Of a stretch of DNA of 26,046 bases, positions 18,949 to 25,688 are shown one piece after another (positions within the stretch are counted from its first letter, which is position 1; each line of letters begins with the position of its first letter). The translations under genes and the position numbers were made by a program. Below the pieces are notes generated by a model. It did no database searches, was not told the DNA's origin, and saw only the letters and a list, made by a program, of their open reading frames with translations. This stretch comes from an uncultured Acetatifactor sp. (GTDB lineage Bacteria; Bacillota; Clostridia; Lachnospirales; Lachnospiraceae): positions 1 through 26,046 of the forward strand of contig CAJUFI010000041.1 in the NCBI GenBank assembly GCA_910585665.1, written 5' to 3'.

Positions 18949-19001
18949 TATCTAAACTATAAAAAATATTGATTAACAATACTTTTTATAATTTTAGATA
19001 T
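18948..19001. repeat. 54-bp AT-rich inverted repeat upstream of the ATPase operon
   Basis: ATATCTAAA (18948-18956) mirrors TTTAGATAT (18993-19001). The inner parts TATAAAAA and TATTG mirror TTTTTATA and CAATA with one unpaired base. It lies between the S8 peptidase stop and the operon promoter. It could terminate S8 transcription, act as an operator, or be the end of an inserted segment. Confidence 0.6.
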
Positions 19002-19029
19002 GAAACTTTTTATAGAATACGAATTATCT

Positions 19030-20445
19030 TTACACCCCAATCAACGCGTCAAACGTCCCCACCACGTTCAGCCGCCCGTACCCCCACTCCCGGTTCGGGT
19101 AAGTCAGATCCGCGCTCCTGGAAGCGCCTCTGATGAAGTAGTTCTTGATTTCCCGGTTGGCCACGATTCGATTGTTCCCATCCACCACTGCCCACTGCAT
19201 GAACTGCGCCACGGCTCCGGCGGTGATGGCGGCGGCCAGGGAGCTCCCTGTCTCCTTGCCGCGGATCGTGGACATATTCACCCCCGGGGCCGCGAAATCT
19301 GGGGTCACCAGGCCGATTCTGCTGTATCCCCTCCCGGAGTCGATGTAGAAACTGTTGTTGGCGGCATTATAAGTGGACACGCTGATCACGTCTTTCGCCA
19401 TGGCAGGCTCCGTGAGGGTGATATAGGGCGAGGCCTCCAGAAAGTACGCAGGAGCGCTCATGAATTGGGTGATGGGCAGCCACATGTGGAACGTACCGTT
19501 GTAGATATCCCCCACTGCTTCCACCTGAAAAGTCCATATGCCGGGCGTGGGCAGAGCCACCCGCAGCACTACCACCTCCTCCCCGGAAGCCGGTTCCACC
19601 AATGTCCCTGCTATGGTGATCCGGGTTCTTTCATAGATGAAGCCGTAGGTGATGCTGTCCTGTATGCCCAGCCGTATGGGCGGGATGGTCTCTCCGCCCG
19701 GGGAGCGCACGGACACCGTGAACACGTCCGGCACATTCCCCCACAGTTCCAGCAGGAACCCCTCCACCCCGTCCGACACGCGGACTTCCACAGGCAGGGT
19801 ATTGGAGTCCCCGGCCCGGCTGGGGGATTCCAGGTTCCCCTGGAAATGATGGCCTGCGTTGCCCTCGTTGCCGCCGCATACCACCACGGCGCGGCTGCGC
19901 TTTCCCGCGACGGCGTTCAGGTAACTGGGCAGCGGGTTGCTTCCAGCATGGTCTCCGTAGCTGGTCCCCAGCCCAAGGCATATCACTACCGGGCGGCGGA
20001 AAATTTCCGTGAACTGATCCGCATAGCGCACCCCCAGCATGATATCCGTCTCCTGGTAGGCGGGGACTCCGGAGGGAATCATGTAGAAGTCCCTCAGGTA
20101 TTGTTTGGCCTGCTTCAGCTTCACTACAACGATGTCGGCATCCGGTGCGGCTCCGATATAGCCTATGCCATTGTCCAGCCTGCTGCCCGCCGCCACCCCC
20201 GCCATAGCGCTGCCATGTCCTTCCTCGTCCCGGCTGGGCACGATGGCATAGGGATCCTCTGACTGCAGGGCGCGGTCGATATCCTCCCTGGTGTATTCCG
20301 TGCCGTACAGGAAGCCCTGGGGCGGCGTGCCGCTCTGGATGGTCTGGTCCCAGATTGCCAGGATGCGGCTGTTGCCCTGGCTGTCCCGGAACGCCGCGTC
20401 GGTATAGTCGATTCCCTCTGGCGTCAGGCGGATGCACGGATCCAT
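19030..20445 (-). CDS. S8 (subtilisin-like, clostridial Csp type) peptidase, 5'-truncated, probably inactive
   Basis: A subtilase of the clostridial type related to germination proteases CspB/CspC. The remaining 471 residues start at MDPCIRLTPEGIDYTDAAFR. In active relatives the catalytic Asp lies in an Asp-Thr-Gly motif directly before the GIDY-like sequence. Here the residues before GIDY are Thr-Pro-Glu, so the Asp and the whole N-terminal prosegment are missing. The His (GHGSA, His77) and Ser (TGSSLAAAITAG, Ser402) regions remain. The frame is closed upstream by a TAG inside repeat copy 2, which starts 11 bp before the ATG. GGGGG touches the ATG without spacing, a poor ribosome site. Most likely a 5'-deleted gene cut at the repeat. 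The last 48 bp are duplicated at 16734. Confidence 0.75.
   Translation of the reverse strand: MDPCIRLTPEGIDYTDAAFRDSQGNSRILAIWDQTIQSGTPPQGFLYGTEYTREDIDRALQSEDPYAIVPSRDEEGHGSAMAGVAAGSRLDNGIGYIGAAPDADIVVVKLKQAKQYLRDFYMIPSGVPAYQETDIMLGVRYADQFTEIFRRPVVICLGLGTSYGDHAGSNPLPSYLNAVAGKRSRAVVVCGGNEGNAGHHFQGNLESPSRAGDSNTLPVEVRVSDGVEGFLLELWGNVPDVFTVSVRSPGGETIPPIRLGIQDSITYGFIYERTRITIAGTLVEPASGEEVVVLRVALPTPGIWTFQVEAVGDIYNGTFHMWLPITQFMSAPAYFLEASPYITLTEPAMAKDVISVSTYNAANNSFYIDSGRGYSRIGLVTPDFAAPGVNMSTIRGKETGSSLAAAITAGAVAQFMQWAVVDGNNRIVANREIKNYFIRGASRSADLTYPNREWGYGRLNVVGTFDALIGV
19032..19079. repeat. 48-bp direct repeat, right copy (within the S8 peptidase gene)
   Basis: Forms the true 3' end of the S8 gene, encoding GRLNVVGTFDALIGV. 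It matches 16734-16781 at 47 of 48 positions in the same orientation. The 2.25-kb stretch between the two copies contains exactly the ATPase/TOPRIM operon, its promoter, the AT-rich palindrome and the hairpin cluster. Confidence 0.9.
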
Positions 20446-20455
20446 CCCCCTATAA

Positions 20456-20561
20456 TAAGGAATTGTCTACAAATAACTGATGCGAGTTTATAGCCGTTTT
20501 CGTTGTATTTCTGGGCTTTCTCCTAAACAAGTTGCATCAGTTATTTTCCGACAATTCCTAA
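20456..20561. repeat. 106-bp palindromic repeat, copy 2
   Basis: Starts TAAGGAATTGTC and ends GACAATTCCTAA. It matches copy 3 at 105 of 106 positions; the one difference (A to G) turns an A-U pair into G-U and keeps the stem. The stem is GGAATTGTC/GACAATTCC, a 3 x 3 internal loop, then 15 pairs. TAA stands at both ends. It lies between the truncated S8 gene and the recombinase operon. Confidence 0.92.
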
Positions 20562-20570
20562 CCGAAAAAA

Positions 20571-22343
20571 TCAGGCTTTCCCGCCGCCTTGTGTCTCCCC
20601 GCTGCCACCAAAACCCCGCTTTCCTGTAAAGCCATTGCAAAAGTCCCCTGAGACGGCAGAAGCCCCCACGAGGCTCCGAAAACGGAAAAAGACCTGCATC
20701 CGCCTGTCCGGCCAGACCACTATCTTTTCCACCAGGGCAGCCAGCAGATCCCGGCTCAGCGGCGATGCCTCGCCGAACGCCAGCATGGCCCGCAGAAGGC
20801 GCTTCTGCCTGACGGCCTCGGCATCCGTCTCTTTCATCTTACGGTCTATCTCTTCCTGTCCGGCTTTCCTCTTCCCGTTCTGCCGCTCCTCCTTTTCCCG
20901 CCATTCCTGAAAGGCCTCTCTGCCGATCTCCCCGTTCCGGTATCTCAGGTATAGGTCGCTCCCCCTGCGCCTTCCATCCTCCATGGCTTTCTCCGCGGCC
21001 CTCCGCTCCTGTTCCAGCCCGCGCCTGCGCTCTGCCGCCGCCTTCTCGAAGCATTTTTCCAAATCCTCTGCCTTCACGCCGCTGATGGCATACTCCTGGC
21101 GAAGGGCAGTTTTGACCAAACTGGTCAATTTTCGGCAGCTGATGGATATGCTTTCGCAGCATGGGACGCCGATGCCTGAGGCCTGCCTGCAGTAATAGCC
21201 ATACAGCCTCACTTTGTGGCCGGATCCCAGTTCTTTTCCATGGCTGCGCCTAGCCATCCCCCTGCCGCATTGGCCGCAGAACAGGATGCCCCGGAAGAGA
21301 TCGGCCTCCTGGGGCATCCGCCCGGATCTCCCGGATTGACTGCCGTATTTCGCCTGTCCCTCAAACCGGTCCGCCACCAGAAAGAACAGTTCTTTCGGGA
21401 CGATCGCCTCATGGGTACCCTCCCTGACCGTCCAGTCTTCGGTTGGGACGGCATGGCGCTTTCCCTTCTCATACGCTTTTCCGCAGGTCCTGCCCTGGAC
21501 CAGACAGCCTATATATACGGGGTTGGTCAAAATCAGCCGTATGGTCCCTTCCGTCCAGGCCCGGAGCTCCTCGCCCTCCTCTCGGCGCATATGGCCGAAG
21601 CGGCGGTATTCCGTAGGCCTGTGGACAGTTTCCCCGTAGAGCCAGGCCGCGATTTCTTTCAGGCTGCTGCCCTCGCCATAGCGCCGGTACATCTCTTTTA
21701 CCAGGTCCGAGGTCCCTTCTTCTGTCACCAGGCGCTTTATCCCGCAGCGCCATTCGGCCCGGTACCCATAGGGCGGAATCCCGCCGGTATAGCTGCCGCT
21801 CTCCCACTGGGCCTTTCTGGCGCTCTTCACCTTCACCGCGATGTCCCTGGCATAGAGCTCGTTCGCCAGGTTCTTCAGGTTCATGCTCCAGTCATCCGTA
21901 TCCTCGTCCCTGCTGTCAAAACCGTCCGTCACGGAAATGAACCGCACGCCTAAGAACGGAAAGATCTTCTGGATATAATTTCCCGTCTCTATATAATTCC
22001 GCCCGAATCTGGAAAAATCCTTGACGATGACACAGTCCACTCTCCGCATGCGCACATCAGCCATCAGGCCCTGGAAGCCCTCCCTCCGGAAATTGGTCCC
22101 TGTCTTCCCCAGATCAGTGTAGCAGCCATACAGGACCATATCTGGCTGCCGCTCCAGATAGGCCTTGGCGATGGCTATCTGATTCTCTATGGAGCCGTTC
22201 TTTTCCTCGGAACCTTCCACGGACAGCCTGGCATAGATGCCCGCCGAGTATACCCTCCCCGCCCCGCCTGCCGCCGGACTGCCCGCGGATGCGCCTCCCG
22301 TCCCGTTCCGCCAGCTATCCATGGCTGTATCCCTTGCCTTCAT
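20571..22343 (-). CDS. Large serine recombinase (site-specific, resolvase/invertase family)
   Basis: A 590-residue DNA recombinase. The N-terminal catalytic domain has the nucleophile Ser41 in YARLSVEG, SIENQ (51-55) and the arginines of KDFSRFGRNYIE (Arg112, Arg115). The central recombinase domain (about 180-330) follows. The zinc ribbon has Cys356, Cys359, Cys385 and the Cys395/396 pair. Next is a charged coiled-coil region (about 430-520) and a variable end. All motifs needed for activity appear present. A strong ribosome site GGAGGAGGG precedes the ATG at 22343, which overlaps the end of the next recombinase gene by 29 bp, so the two are co-translated. It is the last gene of a three-gene operon. 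Confidence 0.92.
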   Translation of the reverse strand: MKARDTAMDSWRNGTGGASAGSPAAGGAGRVYSAGIYARLSVEGSEEKNGSIENQIAIAKAYLERQPDMVLYGCYTDLGKTGTNFRREGFQGLMADVRMRRVDCVIVKDFSRFGRNYIETGNYIQKIFPFLGVRFISVTDGFDSRDEDTDDWSMNLKNLANELYARDIAVKVKSARKAQWESGSYTGGIPPYGYRAEWRCGIKRLVTEEGTSDLVKEMYRRYGEGSSLKEIAAWLYGETVHRPTEYRRFGHMRREEGEELRAWTEGTIRLILTNPVYIGCLVQGRTCGKAYEKGKRHAVPTEDWTVREGTHEAIVPKELFFLVADRFEGQAKYGSQSGRSGRMPQEADLFRGILFCGQCGRGMARRSHGKELGSGHKVRLYGYYCRQASGIGVPCCESISISCRKLTSLVKTALRQEYAISGVKAEDLEKCFEKAAAERRRGLEQERRAAEKAMEDGRRRGSDLYLRYRNGEIGREAFQEWREKEERQNGKRKAGQEEIDRKMKETDAEAVRQKRLLRAMLAFGEASPLSRDLLAALVEKIVVWPDRRMQVFFRFRSLVGASAVSGDFCNGFTGKRGFGGSGETQGGGKA

Positions 22344-24051
22344 GCTTCCCTCCTCCCCGGACGGCCTCTGAGCCTCCGCAGGCCCTCCCGCCGTTCTGCG
22401 GCGCGGCTGCCTCGGCCGTCACAGCGCCGCCAAAGGGCTCCCCGTACCGAAGCTCCACACCGATGCGCCTGTCCTCATATACCAATATCCTGTCTATGAA
22501 AACGAGCAGCCCGTCCCTGTCCAGCCGCTCCAATCGGGGCTTTTCCCGGAACCGCTCCAGCCGTCCTCCGGATGTCAGGCCGGATTGGAAAAAAGAACGC
22601 ACCATCTCCTTCTGCCTGCGGATCGCCCCCTGGATCCTGGCAGCGCGCTCTTCGTAAATGCTCCGGAAAGCGTCAAAATCTTCCCTGCCGATAATGCCCT
22701 CTCCCATATCCTCCTCTAACCCCCGCCGCAGCGACAGATATTTCACCTGCTCCCCCTGCAGCCGCTCAATCTCCTGCCAGAACCACGTCAGTTCCCCGAA
22801 ATCCACTTCCATCCCTTCCATGCGGGCCAGCACCCTGCGCTCCTCCAGCAGAAGCGCCGCCTGGAACCGCAGGGCCTCCAGAATGGTCTGCCGCAATTCC
22901 TCCTCGGGGATGCTGTGCCTGGTGCACCCTCTGCCCCGGTTCCTGGTTGGACAGATGAAAAAAACCTTTTCGGCGCCTCGGTATCGGTTCACCCTGCGTA
23001 TCAGGGGCTCCCTGCAGTCCCCGCAGAACAGCAGCCCCGAAAACAGATGCGCTTTGCCGCCTACGGACAGGAGCCTCTGTACCCGGTCAAAGTCCTCCTT
23101 TGGGATCACCGGTTCATGGGTGCCCTCCACCCGGATCCACTCCTCCTTCGGCTTCTCCCGGCACTTGTCCAGTTTGTAGTTGATTTTCTCCCGTCTGCCC
23201 TGCACCATGGTGCCGGTGTAGATTTCATTGGTCAGAATGCGCTTCACCGCTATGGCCGACCAGCCCGCTTTCACGTCTGCCGCGAACCCTGTGGTGAATT
23301 TCTCGCCCTTCGATTTCTTGTATTCCAGAGGCGACAGCACCCCCATCCCGTTCAGCCTGTCCGCAATCCCGCTGCAGCTCTGCCCCTCCATCCTCCAGGC
23401 AAAGATATCCCGCACGATCCGGGCCGCATACGCGTCCGGCACCAGCTTATTCCTGTCCTGCCCGTCCTTGCAGTAGCCGTAGACGGCAAAGGCTCCTATG
23501 AATTCCCCCTTTTCACGCTTCACCCGCTGGTGGCTCCTGACTTTCCCGGAGATGTCCCGGCAATAGCTGTCGTTTACGAAGTTCCTGACCGGCAGCACCA
23601 GGGACGTCTCATTCTCATCTGCCGTCAGGGAGTCGAAGCGATCCGTTATGGCAATGAACCGCACATGGAGCGCCGGAAATGTCTTCTGGATCAACCGTCC
23701 GGCTTCTATGTAATCCCTCCCGAACCTGGACAGGTCTTTTACCACCACACAGTCCACCTTGCCCGCCTGCACATCCTCCATCAGACGCCGGAACCCGGGC
23801 CTTCGGAAATTCGCTCCCGAATAACCGTCGTCCACGTAGAAATCATAAAGCTCCAGATCCTCTCTGCTCTGTATGAAAGACCTCGCAAGCTCCCTCTGGG
23901 AATGGATGCTGTTGCTTTCTGCCCTGTTATAAGCGCTGCTTGCAGCGCCTTCTCCGGCATCCGCCATATCCTCCCGGGACAGGCGGAGATATACCCCTGC
24001 CCGGTATCGTTTTCCTGTCTTTCTATTCTCCATATGTGCCCCTTTCCTCAT
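22315..24051 (-). CDS. Large serine recombinase, second of the pair
   Basis: A 578-residue serine recombinase, only distantly similar to its neighbour. The catalytic Ser25 is in YLRLSRED, with SIHSQ at 48-52 and Arg109/Arg112 in KDLSRFGRDYIE. The recombinase domain covers about 185-330. The zinc ribbon has Cys343, Cys346, Cys367 and Cys376. A coiled-coil segment lies around 395-470. The ATG at 24051 overlaps the upstream stop as ATGA. An ATG at 24033 with AAAGGGG before it is an equally credible start. The pairing of two different large recombinases in one operon resembles serine-recombinase transposition modules of clostridial mobile elements. Confidence 0.92.
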   Translation of the reverse strand: MRKGAHMENRKTGKRYRAGVYLRLSREDMADAGEGAASSAYNRAESNSIHSQRELARSFIQSREDLELYDFYVDDGYSGANFRRPGFRRLMEDVQAGKVDCVVVKDLSRFGRDYIEAGRLIQKTFPALHVRFIAITDRFDSLTADENETSLVLPVRNFVNDSYCRDISGKVRSHQRVKREKGEFIGAFAVYGYCKDGQDRNKLVPDAYAARIVRDIFAWRMEGQSCSGIADRLNGMGVLSPLEYKKSKGEKFTTGFAADVKAGWSAIAVKRILTNEIYTGTMVQGRREKINYKLDKCREKPKEEWIRVEGTHEPVIPKEDFDRVQRLLSVGGKAHLFSGLLFCGDCREPLIRRVNRYRGAEKVFFICPTRNRGRGCTRHSIPEEELRQTILEALRFQAALLLEERRVLARMEGMEVDFGELTWFWQEIERLQGEQVKYLSLRRGLEEDMGEGIIGREDFDAFRSIYEERAARIQGAIRRQKEMVRSFFQSGLTSGGRLERFREKPRLERLDRDGLLVFIDRILVYEDRRIGVELRYGEPFGGAVTAEAAAPQNGGRACGGSEAVRGGGKHEGKGYSHG

Positions 24052-24350
24052 GCATGGCTCCCGCTGCCATTCTTTTCCGGAATGTCCTGACAGCGGACTT
24101 TCGTCATTCCCGACACATACTCCAGCATCCTGTCCTCCATGTCCTTGCCGTCCTCCGCATAGTTCAGCTTCAGCACATAATCCCCGACTTTTACCAGAAA
24201 GGGATTGCCCACCTGTTCCAGATAGGACTGTATCCTGTCCTTCACCGGCCTGTGCCTATCTATCTCCAGCGTACTGATATCCGTCAATTGCGCCCGGTCA
24301 GCCAGCATGATGTCCGCTTCCCGCATGCGCTGCAGCTCCTCCATCGTCAT
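24048..24350 (-). CDS. DUF6870-like small protein of the recombinase operon
   Basis: A 100-residue protein resembling the small DUF6870-type proteins found next to serine recombinases in Lachnospiraceae; function unknown. It opens MTMEELQRMREADIMLADR, and a region EDRMLEYVSGM lies toward the end. I see no catalytic motif or membrane segment. The start is chosen at 24350; AAAGGAGG lies upstream with a rather long spacer of about 13 nt, and the frame reaches only a TTG at 24377. It is the first gene of the operon and overlaps the second as ATGA. The 199 bp upstream, to the repeat, hold only a weak candidate promoter. Confidence 0.65.
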   Translation of the reverse strand: MTMEELQRMREADIMLADRAQLTDISTLEIDRHRPVKDRIQSYLEQVGNPFLVKVGDYVLKLNYAEDGKDMEDRMLEYVSGMTKVRCQDIPEKNGSGSHA

Positions 24351-24549
24351 ATGTCTGCATGCACCTCCTTTCAGCAAAACATATGCGGAAATCCGTTTGT
24401 CCTATGTCAGGCGGGACGCGCCTATGACCTGATTTTAAAACGCCAATGAAATTCCGGCGAAAAACGGAAACGTCTTGAATTTTCCATAGGATTATGATAG
24501 CATTTGCATGGCAAAGGCTATGCAGAACGCGCCTAACACGCAGAGAGGA

Positions 24550-24655
24550 TAAGGAATTGTCTACAAATAACTGATGCAAGTTTATAGCCGTTTTCGTTGT
24601 ATTTCTGGGCTTTCTCCTAAACAAGTTGCATCAGTTATTTTCCGACAATTCCTAA
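24550..24655. repeat. 106-bp palindromic repeat, copy 3
   Basis: Nearly identical to copy 2 (one difference) and in the same orientation. Its inner stem AAATAACTGATGCAA pairs perfectly with TTGCATCAGTTATTT. The repeat ends 5 bp before the ATG of the EamA transporter gene. Copies 2 and 3 enclose the recombinase operon with nothing else inside. Confidence 0.92.
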
Positions 24656-24660
24656 AAGTC

Positions 24661-25593
24661 ATGAGAAACAAAACCATATTGCGGCAATCCCTGATCCTGT
24701 TCACAGCCGCCCTGATATGGGGCTTTACTTTTGTGGCCCAAAGCGTGGGCATGGACTATGTGGGCCCTTTCACTTTTATCGCGATGCGGAATATCGTCGC
24801 CCTGATGGTGCTGCTGCCCATGGCGGCCATCATGGACAGGCACGGCAAAAAGCAGCCCCGGCAGACTGACCGGAAAAAGAACAACCGGCTGCTCCTTTTC
24901 GGCGGCGTCTGCTGCGGCATCTGCCTGTTTTTGGGAAGCACTTTGCAGCAGTTCGGCGTGAGGGATACCACTGTGGGCAAAGCGGGCTTCATCAGCGCGC
25001 TGTATATGGTGCTGGTGCCGCTGCTGGGGATTTTCCTGGGGAAAAAGATTGGACTGCGCATCTGGGCCGCCGTAGGGCTGGCGGCTTTTGGCATGTATCT
25101 GCTCTGCATGACAAAGGGGGACTTTCATCTGCAGAAAGGCGACCTGTACCTCTTTGCCTGTGCCATTGTCTTTTCCCTCCAGATTCTGTCCGTAGACCAC
25201 TTCTCTCCCATGATGGACGGCGTGAAGCTCTCCTGTATGCAGACCCTGACCAACGCTGTCCTGGGCGCCATCTGTATGCTTTTGTTCGAGCGCCCGGATT
25301 TCGGCAGCATCCTTGCGGCCTGGATGCCGATTGTATACGCGGGGGCGCTCTCCAGCGGAATCGGCTACACTTTCCAGATCATCGGGCAAAAGAATCTGAA
25401 TCCCGCCATCGCCTCCCTCATCATGAGCCTGGAATCCGTGATCTCTGCCCTGGCCGGATGGCTGCTCCTGGACCAGATTTTAAGTCCCAGGGAACTGGCC
25501 GGATGTGCGCTGACTTTCCTTGCCATCATTCTGGTGCAGCTGCCGGGGCAGAGCCAAAAGCGTATTGCGGAAAAACAAGGGAACAGCGCCTGA
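24661..25593 (+). CDS. EamA/DMT-family transporter
   Basis: A probable inner-membrane exporter or permease of the drug/metabolite transporter superfamily, 310 residues with about ten hydrophobic helices in two EamA repeats (about 1-140 and 150-300). The first begins TAALIWGFTFVAQS, a typical EamA start. The second includes GALSSGIGYTFQIIGQKNLNP and ends SLESVISALAGWLLLDQILSP. The substrate is unknown. I chose the ATG at 24661 because homology begins there; the upstream frame is repeat sequence. No Shine-Dalgarno sequence is visible, since repeat copy 3 ends 5 bp before the ATG. Expression may depend on the repeat or be impaired. Confidence 0.85.
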   Translation: MRNKTILRQSLILFTAALIWGFTFVAQSVGMDYVGPFTFIAMRNIVALMVLLPMAAIMDRHGKKQPRQTDRKKNNRLLLFGGVCCGICLFLGSTLQQFGVRDTTVGKAGFISALYMVLVPLLGIFLGKKIGLRIWAAVGLAAFGMYLLCMTKGDFHLQKGDLYLFACAIVFSLQILSVDHFSPMMDGVKLSCMQTLTNAVLGAICMLLFERPDFGSILAAWMPIVYAGALSSGIGYTFQIIGQKNLNPAIASLIMSLESVISALAGWLLLDQILSPRELAGCALTFLAIILVQLPGQSQKRIAEKQGNSA

Positions 25594-25688
25594 TTCATTT
25601 CAATGGGTTGAGACTTTTTCAATCCATGCCCGGATTCCGCTTCCGGAGATTCCGTGTTGTCAGCCCTTTTCCTTTTTGCCCTATATCT

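Noticed and set aside
19000..20262. 420-codon plus-strand frame opposite the S8 peptidase
   Set aside because: His/Gly/Pro/Arg-rich shadow of the subtilisin coding strand, which has clear His and Ser motifs.
22915..24090. 391-codon plus-strand frame opposite the second serine recombinase
   Set aside because: The minus strand shows all recombinase motifs; the opposite frame is a GC-bias shadow.
24574..24660. Upstream in-frame extension of the transporter gene
   Set aside because: These 29 codons are repeat sequence and also occur in other copies that are not followed by a transporter. EamA similarity begins at the ATG at 24661.
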